Assembly (NCBI GenBank): GCA_045599645.1
Contig: JAZRWI010000054.1
Coordinates: 1-45,775 of the forward strand
Reading direction: 5' to 3'
From: RUG334 sp045599645
GTDB lineage: Bacteria > Muiribacteriota > Ozemobacteria > Ozemobacterales > Ozemobacteraceae
DNA: 45,775 nucleotides
A program made the position numbers and the translations under genes. A model generated the notes under the pieces. The model ran no database searches, was not told the DNA's origin, and saw only the letters and a list, made by a program, of their open reading frames with translations. This document shows, piece after piece, positions 9,318 to 18,006 of the stretch. Positions within the stretch are counted from its first letter, which is position 1, and each line of letters opens with the position of its first letter.

Positions 9318-9829
9318 AACTCGATTTTATGTATTCAAAAACAAGTTTCTTCTAAAATCAAAACCCTCCCTACCCTCCCTTAAAAAGGCTGTCTGAATAC
9401 TCGATTTTATGCATTCAAAACAAGTTTCTTCTAAAATCAAAACCCTCCCTACCCTCCCTTAAAAAGGGAGGTTTTTAGGAATCTACTGTGTATCGGGATT
9501 TTTACAAATTTCTAGTTTTGGAACAGTCTCTTGAGAGGCTGTCTAAAAACTTGATTTTAGGTATTCAAAACAAGTTTCTTCTATAATCAAAACCCTCCCT
9601 ACCCTCCCTTAAAAAGGGAGGTTTTAGGACTCTACTGTACATCGGGATTTTTACAAATTTCTAGTTTTTAGACAGTCTCTTGAGAGGCTATCTAAAAACT
9701 TGATTTTAGGTATTCAAAACAAGTTTCTTCTAAAATCAAAACCCTCCCTACCCTCCCTTAAAAAGGGAGGTTTTTAGGAATCTACTGCACATCGGGATTT
9801 TTACAAATTTTTAGTTTTGGGACAGTCTC
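9318..9829. repeat. Tandem array of MITE-like elements
   Basis: Four head-to-tail copies are present. The first (about 9318-9384) is truncated at both ends. The next three (about 9385-9530, 9535-9679 and 9684-9829) are full length at 145-146 bp. The best-preserved unit begins GAGGCTGTCTAAAAACT and ends AGTTTTTAGACAGTCTC, a terminal inverted repeat. Inside are a TGATTTTAG/CTAAAATCA inverted repeat and a CCTCCCTT/AAGGGAGG hairpin. The two junctions between full units both read TTGA, which could be a target duplication or a fixed linker. There is no coding capacity, so these look like non-autonomous elements. The ends resemble those of some IS families, but I cannot assign one. Confidence 0.85.
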
Positions 9830-9914
9830 CCCCATAATATTTTTGTTCTCATAGCATATCCATACCTCTTTCCAACTTATGTGAAACAAGGTGCAGCAAT
9901 ATTAACTGCAGATA

Positions 9915-9943
9915 TTTACTAATAAGCCTATTTCTAATATAAT
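9915..9943 (+). promoter_or_regulatory. Promoter of the heptose/Kdo operon
   Basis: TTTACT and a perfect TATAAT are separated by 17 bp. Transcription would start near 9950. This makes an ATG at 9945 unusable and supports the ATG at 10017 as the start of the kinase gene. Confidence 0.7.
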
Positions 9944-10016
9944 TATGTCATCAAAAAAAGACCAACAATGCCGAAGTAAGATACTAGATAATTATCTTCT
10001 GAAAGGTTCTGTATAT

Positions 10017-11003
10017 ATGCAGCGTAATGAATTAGAAAAGAGTCTGAATAGTTTTACCGGACGTAATATAGCTATTCTTGGTGACGTAATGCTAGACGAA
10101 TTCTGTTGGGGAAAAGTAGACAGAATTTCTCCCGAAGCGCCTGTCCCTGTCGTTCAGGTAAAAAAAGAAACCTGGCGTCCAGGTGGTGCCGCAAACGTTG
10201 CATCAAACATTGTTGCCATGGGTGCGAAGGCTCACATTTTTGGTATCATTGGCGATGACGGTTCCGGTCGCAGATTAACGGAAGAACTTCAGAGCTCTGG
10301 TATCAGCACAGAAGGGCTCATAGTTGATTCCGGCAGAAGAACATCAGTAAAAACAAGAATTCTAGGGCAAAACCAACAGATGCTCAGAGTAGATCGCGAA
10401 AATACAGAACCGATAGATTATGAACGTCAAAAAGCAATACTAACAGTAATGCTGGATATGATAGACGAACTGGATGGCGTAATTGTTTCAGACTATGCAA
10501 AGGGCGTTATTGTTGAAGACCTGTTCAAAGAAATTGTCACTCGCTTCAGAGCTAAGGGCAAATTCATTTCTGTCGACCCGCGCCAGAAGAATTTCCCATT
10601 CTACAAGAAACAGACCATCATCACTCCAAACGTCAAAGAAGCCCAGGAAGCACTTGGCCGTCTTCTTGAAACAGACGATGATATCATGAAGGGTGGCGTT
10701 GACCTGCTTAAGCAGACTAACTCAGATGCTATTCTCATCACACGCAGTGAAAAAGGCATGAGCCTCTTTGAAAAAGGGAAAGCCCCAATCACTATTCCTA
10801 CCAGAGCTATTAAGGTTTTCGATGTAACTGGTGCTGGTGACACTGTAATAAGCACCTTCAGCCTTGGTCTTGCCGCAGGCTGCACAATGCAGGAAGCAGC
10901 AGAAATATCTAATTTAGCTGCTGGCGTTGTTGTTGGAATAGTCGGTACTGCCGCAGCAACTCAGCAACAGGTTCTTGAACATTTTGACCGCAGTAAACTT
11001 TAA
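10017..11003 (+). CDS. rfaE1: D-glycero-beta-D-manno-heptose-7-phosphate kinase
   Basis: This is a PfkB-family sugar kinase matching the kinase half of HldE/RfaE. It phosphorylates heptose 7-phosphate at C1 on the way to ADP-heptose, the inner-core LPS sugar. Visible signatures are the N-terminal GDVMLDEFCWGKVDRISPEAPVP substrate region (GDVMLDE with SPEAPVP), the RPGGAANVA glycine motif and the C-terminal DVTGAGDTV anion hole with its catalytic Asp. The start is placed at 10017 because GAAAGG lies about 10 nt upstream and the likely promoter lies at 9915-9943; an in-frame ATG at 9945 would lie upstream of the predicted transcript. The adenylyltransferase half normally fused to it is instead on the next gene. 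About 328 residues. Confidence 0.92.
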   Translation: MQRNELEKSLNSFTGRNIAILGDVMLDEFCWGKVDRISPEAPVPVVQVKKETWRPGGAANVASNIVAMGAKAHIFGIIGDDGSGRRLTEELQSSGISTEGLIVDSGRRTSVKTRILGQNQQMLRVDRENTEPIDYERQKAILTVMLDMIDELDGVIVSDYAKGVIVEDLFKEIVTRFRAKGKFISVDPRQKNFPFYKKQTIITPNVKEAQEALGRLLETDDDIMKGGVDLLKQTNSDAILITRSEKGMSLFEKGKAPITIPTRAIKVFDVTGAGDTVISTFSLGLAAGCTMQEAAEISNLAAGVVVGIVGTAAATQQQVLEHFDRSKL

Positions 11004-11021
11004 TTTAAGTCGAGAGCATAA

Positions 11022-12077
11022 ATGGAAAATTATTTTTTAGACGATCTTCAGGCCTTCAGGCAGGTAATAGAAACCTCTAAGGTCTCTGACCTACCGGAAT
11101 GTTTCAGCAAAGCAGCAAAAATGCTTGTAGAAGCTCTAAAAAAAGGCAATAAGATTTTAATTTGTGGGAACGGTGGCTCGGCCTCAGACGCAGAGCACAT
11201 GGCAGGTGAAATTGTAGGCCGTTTTGGTTATGACAGACCGTCACTTCCATGTATTTCACTTTGCACCCCATCAGCTACATTTACAGCCATATCAAATGAT
11301 TATGGTTATGAAAAAGTCTTTGCAAGACAAGTCCAGGGCTTTGGCAAGTCTGGTGACGTCTTAATCGGTATTTCAACCAGCGGTAACTCTGGAAATATAG
11401 TAGAAGCTTTTAAAACAGCTAAAGAACTTAATATTGCTACTATAGCAATGACTGGCTCCAAAGATTCAAAACTTTCAGCCATAGCAGATGTAACTCTCCG
11501 CTCAGGCTCCGCAAAGACCCCTAGAATTCAGGAAATCCATAGTATTTTAATTCACAGTCTTTGCCGTGCAATAGAAGATGAAATATTCAATAAAGCTGCT
11601 GCTCCAGCACTTCCGCACAAGAAAATATTGAAGGGTGAAGAAATAAAGACCTTAGCTGAAGCCATTAAAGGCTATAAATCAGTTTTCACAAATGGCTGCT
11701 TTGATATTCTGCATCCTGGTCATGTTTACATTCTCAATGAATGCCGCAAACATGGCGAACTGCTAATAGTCGGTTTGAATTCAGACGATTCCATCAAACG
11801 CCTCAAAGGTCCTTCAAGACCCTATCATCATTTTGAAGACAGGGCAAATGTTCTGGCAGCATTGGAATGCGTTGATTATGTTATTGGCTTTGATGAAGAT
11901 ACACCCAAGAATCTTATCGAAGCTCTCACTCCTAATATCCTTATCAAAGGCGGAGATTACACTCCGGAAACTGTTGTTGGTGCCGACTGGGTAACAGCTC
12001 ACGGTGGTAAATGTGTAATTATTCCTTTGCTCGAAGGACATTCAACTACCAATATTTTAAATAATCAGAAGAAATAA
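11022..12077 (+). CDS. Fused GmhA isomerase and HldC/RfaE2 adenylyltransferase
   Basis: This 351-residue protein joins two heptose enzymes. Residues 1-190 are a sedoheptulose-7-phosphate isomerase (GmhA) with the SIS-domain CGNGGSASDAEH and GISTSGNSGN phosphate-binding loops; Glu63 and His173 are the likely catalytic acid/base residues. Residues 215-351 are the cytidylyltransferase-fold ADP-heptose synthase half of HldE, with the nucleotide motif GCFDILHPGH at 225-234 and a GGDY sequence near 310. The protein would therefore catalyse the first and last of the common heptose steps, with the kinase encoded just upstream. The phosphatase GmhB is not seen in the window. The reading frame is continuous through a short linker, so this is a genuine fusion. 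It starts 18 bp after the kinase gene. Confidence 0.9.
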   Translation: MENYFLDDLQAFRQVIETSKVSDLPECFSKAAKMLVEALKKGNKILICGNGGSASDAEHMAGEIVGRFGYDRPSLPCISLCTPSATFTAISNDYGYEKVFARQVQGFGKSGDVLIGISTSGNSGNIVEAFKTAKELNIATIAMTGSKDSKLSAIADVTLRSGSAKTPRIQEIHSILIHSLCRAIEDEIFNKAAAPALPHKKILKGEEIKTLAEAIKGYKSVFTNGCFDILHPGHVYILNECRKHGELLIVGLNSDDSIKRLKGPSRPYHHFEDRANVLAALECVDYVIGFDEDTPKNLIEALTPNILIKGGDYTPETVVGADWVTAHGGKCVIIPLLEGHSTTNILNNQKK

Positions 12078-12089
12078 AAGGTATTAAAA

Positions 12090-12818
12090 ATGAAACATGC
12101 ATATAAAGTTATTGGCGTAGTTCCAGCCAGAATGGCTTCTACAAGACTTCCGAGAAAAATGCTGGCAGACTTGCACGGTAAGCCATTAATAGTTAGAACC
12201 GCAGAAGCAGCAATGAATAGCGGCGCTTTTGACGAAGTAATGGTTGCTACAGATAATCAGGAAATCGTTGATGCAGTAGAAAAAGCAGGTTTCAAAGCAT
12301 ATCTTACAGACCCAGATCTTCCATCTGGCACCTGCCGCGTTGGTGAAGTTGCAAAACAGACTGATGCAGACGTCTATGTTAATGTTCAGGGCGATGAACC
12401 AATGATTGACGGTGAAGGTCTGAGACGTGTGGCAGAAGTTTTTGCAGACCCGTCAGTTGAAATGGCTACTCTTTCATTCCCATTACGCGAAGAAGATATT
12501 AACAACCCCAATGCTGTTAAGCTTGTAACAAATGCTAAGGGCGATGCAATGTATTTTTCAAGAAGCATTATGCCCTACCCCCGCAATAAAGAAGGCTTCG
12601 CTCCTCTTAAGCATGTAGGCGTTTACGGCTACAGAAAAGAAACTCTTCTCAAGCTTATCAGCCTTCCGGCCTGCAGTCTTGAAAAGATTGAAAGTCTAGA
12701 ACAGCTCAGAGCTCTTTATCATGGCATTAAAATCAGAGTAATTCCAGCAGCCAAGGAGTCCACCGGCGTAGATACCATAGAAGACCTGGAAAGAGTCAGA
12801 AGCCTTATGGCTCACTAA
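12090..12818 (+). CDS. kdsB: CMP-Kdo synthetase
   Basis: This 242-residue protein is 3-deoxy-manno-octulosonate cytidylyltransferase. It activates Kdo with CTP for addition to lipid A in the cytoplasm. The N-terminal nucleotide-binding motif PARMASTRLPRKML, the VNVQGDEPMI metal and substrate motif and the SRSIMPYPR region (CMP-Kdo family Arg-rich loop) are all present, and the length is normal for the family. It follows the GmhA-HldC fusion by 12 bp and is the last gene of the operon, closed by a hairpin terminator at 12829-12876. Confidence 0.95.
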   Translation: MKHAYKVIGVVPARMASTRLPRKMLADLHGKPLIVRTAEAAMNSGAFDEVMVATDNQEIVDAVEKAGFKAYLTDPDLPSGTCRVGEVAKQTDADVYVNVQGDEPMIDGEGLRRVAEVFADPSVEMATLSFPLREEDINNPNAVKLVTNAKGDAMYFSRSIMPYPRNKEGFAPLKHVGVYGYRKETLLKLISLPACSLEKIESLEQLRALYHGIKIRVIPAAKESTGVDTIEDLERVRSLMAH

Positions 12819-12828
12819 GATAATAAAA

Positions 12829-12876
12829 TAAAAAGCCCTCATTGCTTCTATATACAGCAAAGGGGGCTTTTCTTTT
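12829..12876. terminator. Bidirectional rho-independent terminator
   Basis: AAAAGCCC pairs with GGGCTTTT, and TTGCT pairs with AGCAA further inside. A-runs and T-runs flank the structure on both sides. It sits between the convergent kdsB and ptsI genes and can serve both. Confidence 0.85.
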
Positions 12877-12891
12877 TAGCTTTAAAATAAA

Positions 12892-14748
12892 TTAAAGATA
12901 AGTGAGTTCAATCAGTTGTCTCAGATTAACCTGAGAATCCTTCTTTAAAATATTTGTAATAAAACCAGTAATATTGCCTTTGTGTAAACCTGGAATAAGC
13001 TTTCTCATCTTTTCAATCACAGCCGGGCGCATACCAAACTCTTCAACGCCCATACCAAGCAAAGCAATAAAACCAGCCGGGTCAGAGGCCATTTCCCCAC
13101 AGACACCAACAGTTATGCCACGCTTTTTGGCTTCACTTACACACTGACCAATAAATCTAACAAACTGCATTGAAAGGAAATCAGCAAAATCTGAAAGCTT
13201 TTCATTAGTGCGGTCCATAGCAAAGAAGAACTGCATCAAATCATTGGTTCCGATGCTTATATACTTAGTATATTTAGCAATTTCATCAAGCATAAAAACA
13301 GCTGACGGAACCTCTAGCATGATTCCCCATTCTGGAACTTTTTCAGGCTTCAAATCCGCAATTACTTTATTAAAAAGCCCGTCAATCTTCTTTAATTCAG
13401 AAGGCTTTGAAACCATTGGGAAAATAATTCTGCAATTTCCATGCTGAGCAGCATTTATCATAGCCCTAAGCTGTGGTTCCAAAACGTCTGGTCTCGAAAG
13501 AGAAAATCTGACAGAGCGAAATCCCATAGCAGGATTATTTTCATTATCTATTGGCAGATACTTCAAAGGCTTATCAGAACCGACGTCAACAGTTCTCAAA
13601 ACAGCTGTTCCAGGCACACCTTTAACGATTTCAGAATAAACTTCAGTCTGAAATTTTTCAGAAGGCAAATCTATGCTTTCCATAAAAAGGAATTCGCTTC
13701 TGAAAAGTCCTATATGCTTTATTCCCAGTCGTTTAAGAGTAGCTGTTTCTTCAACTCTGGCAACATTAGCGCCAATATGCAATAAATAACCGTCTGCTGT
13801 AGTTTCAGTGCAACCAAAGTCAGAGTTTCTGCCAACCAAGGTAGTAGCAAAGAGCTTTTCATTTTCACTACTTGGGTTGACAATAAGGCATACTCTTTTT
13901 GTGGCAACAGCCTTCGCATTAAAAATAGAAACTAGACTTTCTAAAGTGCTGTTGGCAACAGGATTTGCAGCAGCAACACCGCTAACAACCGTTCCACCTG
14001 AGGCTACGGCCCATGTGATTGTGCTTAGCTTGCTTGCAATACTGTCATTAGCTTCACGTGTATCAATAATCAGCTTATCGCCAGTATTAACCTTTTCAGA
14101 CAAATCGCCTAACCCAAATACAGAAGGAATTCCAAGAGCATCTGACAATATGGCAACATGTGAGGTTGAACCACCGGTATCAAGACAGATACCAATTAGC
14201 TGACCTCTGGCAAAATCAAGCAGTTCACTAGGAGTAACTTCCTGTGCAACAAGAATAAATGGCTTGTTATCTATTTCAGCAGCAGGCCCGTCGAGACCAA
14301 TTAAATGTCTGAGCAGTCTATCGCCAACGTCTTTTATATCAATAGCACGTTCTCTCAAGTAAGGATCGGCTATCGCGGCAAAACGTTTGTGAATATCATC
14401 TATCCAGTCTCTTACAGCTGCTTCAACATTTATGTTGTCTTTTTCCATTCTCTTAATAAGCTTTGGCTTGAATTGCGGGTCTTCAAGCATCAGCAGATGA
14501 GAATCGAAAATAGCTGCGTATTTCTCACCGTGGCGTTCTTCAGCTCTTTTCCTGAAGCTCTGAATGTCGTCAGCGGTTGTTTTAATTGCAGAATCAAGTC
14601 TTTCTATTTCAGCAGGAATCATTTCAGCAGTAATTGTGTGTCTTGCAACTTCAATACGTTTTTTGAAAACGTAGCACTGCCCTATGCAAGCTCCGCTAGA
14701 GCCTACAATTCCTTCTGAAATAACCTGATTCTGCAATTTTTTGCTCAT
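12892..14748 (-). CDS. ptsI: PTS enzyme I
   Basis: This 618-residue protein is phosphoenolpyruvate-protein phosphotransferase. It takes phosphate from PEP and passes it to HPr. The active-site histidine is His197 in GGSTSHVAI. The PEP-binding barrel shows GLFRSEFLFM, the GTNDLMQF motif and the catalytic Cys in VCGEMASDP. It is about 40 residues longer than the usual 570-580, and the extra residues form an Ala/Ser/Val-rich linker near residues 245-295 between the phosphohistidine and PEP-binding domains. Its ATG directly abuts the stop codon of ptsH, so the two are translationally linked. It is the last gene of the nine-gene PTS operon. Confidence 0.95.
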   Translation of the reverse strand: MSKKLQNQVISEGIVGSSGACIGQCYVFKKRIEVARHTITAEMIPAEIERLDSAIKTTADDIQSFRKRAEERHGEKYAAIFDSHLLMLEDPQFKPKLIKRMEKDNINVEAAVRDWIDDIHKRFAAIADPYLRERAIDIKDVGDRLLRHLIGLDGPAAEIDNKPFILVAQEVTPSELLDFARGQLIGICLDTGGSTSHVAILSDALGIPSVFGLGDLSEKVNTGDKLIIDTREANDSIASKLSTITWAVASGGTVVSGVAAANPVANSTLESLVSIFNAKAVATKRVCLIVNPSSENEKLFATTLVGRNSDFGCTETTADGYLLHIGANVARVEETATLKRLGIKHIGLFRSEFLFMESIDLPSEKFQTEVYSEIVKGVPGTAVLRTVDVGSDKPLKYLPIDNENNPAMGFRSVRFSLSRPDVLEPQLRAMINAAQHGNCRIIFPMVSKPSELKKIDGLFNKVIADLKPEKVPEWGIMLEVPSAVFMLDEIAKYTKYISIGTNDLMQFFFAMDRTNEKLSDFADFLSMQFVRFIGQCVSEAKKRGITVGVCGEMASDPAGFIALLGMGVEEFGMRPAVIEKMRKLIPGLHKGNITGFITNILKKDSQVNLRQLIELTYL

Positions 14749-15021
14749 TTAAGCAAGTTCCTCACCAAATCCACTATCAATCAGAGCAGCCAAGGCGTCT
14801 ACTGCTTCAACTTCATCCGGGCCTTCAGCAGTAATTGTTATTCTCTGGCCTGGACCAGCAGCAAGCATCATAACACCAAGAATACTCTTAGCATTAACTT
14901 CTGTATCTTCCTTAATAAGTTCGATTTCAGAAGTGTATTTACCAGCCAGCTTTACTACTAATGAAGCTGGTCTAGCGTGTAACCCAAGTTTGTTTTTAAT
15001 TTCGCATTCTTTTCTTTTCAT
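14749..15021 (-). CDS. ptsH: Phosphocarrier protein HPr
   Basis: This 90-residue protein relays phosphate from enzyme I to the EIIA component. His15 in GLHARPAS is the phosphorylation site, with Arg17 beside it. The regulatory site Ser46 in NAKSILGVMMLA is intact, suggesting control by an HPr kinase, although no HPr kinase gene lies in the window. The start at 15021 is chosen because AAGGA lies about 8 nt upstream and the product then matches HPr from the first residue; an in-frame codon at 15102 would add 27 unrelated residues inside the EIID gene. The gap to EIID is 10 bp. Confidence 0.95.
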   Translation of the reverse strand: MKRKECEIKNKLGLHARPASLVVKLAGKYTSEIELIKEDTEVNAKSILGVMMLAAGPGQRITITAEGPDEVEAVDALAALIDSGFGEELA

Positions 15022-15031
15022 TCTCAGGTCC

Positions 15032-15826
15032 TTAAATAAGAATTCCCCAATGATAAAGCACCAGGGCAAATATGAGAAGTAGAAAGGAAATAAGCAACAC
15101 ATTTACTTTTTGTCTATAGGCATACGTACCTAAGGCAACAAGTGCCAGTGCACCTAGTCCCTGAACTACCTTTTCACCGAAGTAAAAATATTCCAAAGGC
15201 AGATTGGCGAGTAAAAACGGAGTATGAACATTAACATGATTTGGAATCAGATAAGCTAGCAATACCATGGTTCCCATACGCAGAGTCTGCCTTATCTGCG
15301 GGAACTGGAACTGTTTCAGCTTTTTAATAACATTCATTCCGTCATTGTATCCCCAATATATTCCAGCAAACCTGAAATACAAATGAGGTATGTTATATAA
15401 AGCCAGGAAAATAAATGGTGTCAGCATATAATTTCCTGAAGCAAACACGAGAGCAAACACAGCCACAAAAGGACGCCAGCTGTCCCAGAATAATCCATCT
15501 CCAATAGCAGCCAAAGAAGTCATCAATGCTTCTTTAGTGTTATGAATCATTTCAGGATCAACAAGCTTATCACCGTCATGGAGTTTTTCTTCTAATGCAA
15601 GAGTAACACCCATTACAATAGAACCGAAATAAGGGTTTGTGTTGAAATATTCAAAATGGCGCATATATGCCATTTCCCTATCCGGCCCTTCTTCATAGAT
15701 AAAATCCAAACCGGGTGCAATAGAATATAGAAATCCCATGCTCATCATTCCACGATAATTCCAGGAAGCTTGCAACAGAATGCTTCTAAAAGCTATAGAG
15801 AATAATTGCCATCTGGATAATGTCAT
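15032..15826 (-). CDS. manZ: PTS mannose-family EIID component
   Basis: This 264-residue protein is the IID membrane subunit of a mannose-type permease. The N-terminal region has the family sequence with ILLQASWNYRGMMSMGF and the SIAPGL motif. The GDGLFWDSWRP segment near residue 100 and a C-terminal membrane anchor (about residues 240-262) are also typical. Together with EIIC it forms the sugar channel in the inner membrane. The gene overlaps EIIC by 4 bp (ATGA). The substrate is a hexose or amino sugar and cannot be fixed from sequence. Confidence 0.92.
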   Translation of the reverse strand: MTLSRWQLFSIAFRSILLQASWNYRGMMSMGFLYSIAPGLDFIYEEGPDREMAYMRHFEYFNTNPYFGSIVMGVTLALEEKLHDGDKLVDPEMIHNTKEALMTSLAAIGDGLFWDSWRPFVAVFALVFASGNYMLTPFIFLALYNIPHLYFRFAGIYWGYNDGMNVIKKLKQFQFPQIRQTLRMGTMVLLAYLIPNHVNVHTPFLLANLPLEYFYFGEKVVQGLGALALVALGTYAYRQKVNVLLISFLLLIFALVLYHWGILI

Positions 15827-16632
15827 TTCTTTGCCTTCTTCTTAGGCTTAGTATGTCTCAAATGGTATTGAAGCATAATACCAAATGCAGCAATAATGCC
15901 TATCCAGATTTTTGATGGGAAAATAGTAAAAAGCAAAATTGAACCTATAAAATATTTAATTTCGCTTTTATCCTTCAAACACATACTTGCCAATACAGAA
16001 AAACCAACTGCTGGCAAAAGTCCTTGAACAACAATGAAACCACTGTTATGGCCATAGTTAAGCATCTGTGTGAAATATTTCAGAGGTTCAACACCGAACC
16101 ATATAATCAGAAAGCAGAATATAAAAGCTTTTGTAAAAGTAATAGCACAGCCTAGATAATGACCTATTGTAATAGCATTAAAATCATTATCTTCGATTCG
16201 CTGGTTTACCCAAGAGTCTATATTTGTATTTATACGCCTTACAAACATATCAAGGGCGCGTCCAATCAAACCTAGACCAACTGAGACTATGATGCCAACA
16301 GTGTAGCAAACTTCCCTATCAGCATAGTTTTCATAGCTTTGACCAGCGCAGAAACCTAATGCAACTGATAAAACCGAAGCCAAGGCAGCATCTGGCGGAA
16401 CATTCATTCCCAAAGGAAGCTGTTCTATCCAGACAAGCTGCAAAATTACACCTACCATCAAGCCTAACTGAAGACCTGCAGCAGGATTTCCTAGCATCCC
16501 ACCAAGTATCAGACCAGTCAAAGGTGCGGCAACGATTGGCTGTGAAATCATACATTGAATAGCTGCGGTTGAGTCCAAATCGACTATACCGCCTATCAGT
16601 GCTATGATTAATGATACTGTTAGATGTTCCAT
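15823..16632 (-). CDS. manY: PTS mannose-family EIIC component
   Basis: This 269-residue, strongly hydrophobic protein is the IIC membrane subunit of a mannose-type PTS. Several membrane segments and the family motifs QPIVAAPLTGLILG near residue 30 and GLQLGLMVGVILQLVW near residue 53 are present. It ends in a basic tail (KPKKKAKK). It starts 9 bp after the stop of the sugar-binding lipoprotein gene and overlaps EIID by 4 bp. The EIIA and EIIB partners are encoded separately, three kilobases upstream in the same operon. Confidence 0.92.
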   Translation of the reverse strand: MEHLTVSLIIALIGGIVDLDSTAAIQCMISQPIVAAPLTGLILGGMLGNPAAGLQLGLMVGVILQLVWIEQLPLGMNVPPDAALASVLSVALGFCAGQSYENYADREVCYTVGIIVSVGLGLIGRALDMFVRRINTNIDSWVNQRIEDNDFNAITIGHYLGCAITFTKAFIFCFLIIWFGVEPLKYFTQMLNYGHNSGFIVVQGLLPAVGFSVLASMCLKDKSEIKYFIGSILLFTIFPSKIWIGIIAAFGIMLQYHLRHTKPKKKAKK

Positions 16633-16641
16633 TTATTCCAC

Positions 16642-17913
16642 TCAGTGATGAGTTGATTTCCACTCTGTTTCTACATCAGAAAGCGCATAATCAATGGTCA
16701 GATCGCCATTCAGCACTTTTACGATCTTTTCTCCAAGAGGAGCATAAATATCACCCTGCTGAGGATGAGTATATGCTTTACAGCTCATCTGAAGCTGTCT
16801 GATGAATGTCTGGAGATATGGATCCTTCTTTAATTCAGGAGCTGCAAAAACCTTTCTTCTTGCAGGCAACCCATAATTGGCCATTGTAAAACTCTTCTGG
16901 CTTTCATAATCAAACATGAATTTTGCAAATTTCAAAGCTGCAGTCCTATTCTTTGTCTTGCTAGAAATAACAATGGACTGGCATCCTATCGGAGAGAATG
17001 TTCCTCTTGGGCCGGCTGGAATCTGCTCTATACCAAGATTAGAGTTATTATCTCTGAATGCAGAACCTTCAATAACGTCTCTGATTGCCCATGGACCAGT
17101 GAAAATAATACTTGTCTGGCCTGTAGCAAAGCTTTGAATCATGTTTCTGTAAACTTTTGTGGAAAGCTGCATTGGAGGAACTGCTTTTAATTCATTTTTA
17201 ATATGAACAAGAAATTCCAATGCTTTCTTGCCAGCATCAGACTTAATATACAAATTACCTTCGGTATCAAAATACTGACCACCGAAGCCAAAAAAGAACG
17301 GTTCAAAATACCATCCGTTCGGATAAATAAAGAAACCGTATCTATTAGCGCCTGAATCAGTCAGTTTAGCGCAGGCGTTACTGAATTCATCAAAATTAGT
17401 TGGAACATGAAGAGATTTTTCTCTGAAATGAGCCTTGTTGTAAAACATTGCAAGGCTGTCTACTGAAATTGGCATACCATAAACCTTTTTATCAAAGGTT
17501 ACAAAATCTCTGGCTACAGGAACCATGTCAGCCAATTCTTCAGTGATTTCACTTTCTTCGTATTCAGAAAGCAAATCTTTTTTTATAAAATCAGCCAGCC
17601 AAAAACGGTCTGCGCGCATTAAATCAGGGCCTTTGCCTTCTGCTACGCTAGAAGCAAACTTTTCTCTAGCATCATAAAACTCAATTGAGGTTTCCTTGAC
17701 TAATATATCAGGATTCTGCTTGTGAAAAACTTTCAACAAATCCGGCATAACAGCTGCTTCTCTACCTGCCATGGTATTCCAAAATTCAATAACTGTCTTG
17801 CCATCAGCTGATTGTTGTGAATTTCCGGAATCACAGCAACCAGCCATAAAAAATATAAAAAATACTCCCAGGAGAAGAAGTAGTATTGATGCGTTTTTTA
17901 AAGCCCTATTCAT
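16642..17913 (-). CDS. Family 1 extracellular sugar-binding lipoprotein
   Basis: This protein of about 423 residues is an ABC-type solute-binding protein of the MalE-like family 1. A signal segment ends in the lipobox FMAGC, so it should be membrane-anchored on the periplasmic side. VIEFWNTMAG near residue 45, the YGMPISVDSLAMFYNK hinge region and GQTSIIFTGPWA near residue 270 are typical family segments. No ABC permease gene is present in the operon, and the next gene is PTS EIIC. The start is placed at the ATG at 17913; an in-frame TTG at 17922 is possible. It follows the 98-bp gap that holds a HutP-like site and a stem-loop. Confidence 0.9.
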   Translation of the reverse strand: MNRALKNASILLLLLGVFFIFFMAGCCDSGNSQQSADGKTVIEFWNTMAGREAAVMPDLLKVFHKQNPDILVKETSIEFYDAREKFASSVAEGKGPDLMRADRFWLADFIKKDLLSEYEESEITEELADMVPVARDFVTFDKKVYGMPISVDSLAMFYNKAHFREKSLHVPTNFDEFSNACAKLTDSGANRYGFFIYPNGWYFEPFFFGFGGQYFDTEGNLYIKSDAGKKALEFLVHIKNELKAVPPMQLSTKVYRNMIQSFATGQTSIIFTGPWAIRDVIEGSAFRDNNSNLGIEQIPAGPRGTFSPIGCQSIVISSKTKNRTAALKFAKFMFDYESQKSFTMANYGLPARRKVFAAPELKKDPYLQTFIRQLQMSCKAYTHPQQGDIYAPLGEKIVKVLNGDLTIDYALSDVETEWKSTHH

Positions 17914-17955
17914 ATTAATCAAGTTACCTGAAATACTGCAAAAAATTAAATCCCC

Positions 17956-17961
17956 ATTATA
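17956..17961 (-). promoter_or_regulatory. Possible -10 element before the binding-protein gene
   Basis: A perfect TATAAT lies on the minus strand between the stem-loop and the binding-protein start. No good -35 element is found at 16-18 bp, so this may be chance in A/T-rich DNA. Confidence 0.25.
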
Positions 17962-17969
17962 ACAAAGTA

Positions 17970-17997
17970 CCTCGCAACAACTTTCGTCATTGCGAGG
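17970..17997 (-). promoter_or_regulatory. Intercistronic stem-loop
   Basis: CCTCGCAA and TTGCGAGG form a perfect 8-bp stem with a 12-nt loop in the gap between the ABC ATPase and the binding-protein gene. On the minus strand it is followed by a moderately T-rich TACTTTGTTA, so it could be a weak or conditional terminator or a processing site. The CGTCATTGCGAGGA sequence also resembles a palindromic repeat common in many bacterial genomes. Confidence 0.6.
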
Positions 17998-18006
17998 ATA
18001 GCTTTG

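Noticed and set aside
9945..10016. An upstream start for the heptose kinase
   Set aside because: It lies at or before the predicted transcription start from the promoter at 9915-9943 and lacks a ribosome binding site.
15022..15102. An upstream start for HPr
   Set aside because: The added 27 residues overlap the EIID gene and lack HPr similarity. The start at 15021 has a good ribosome binding site.
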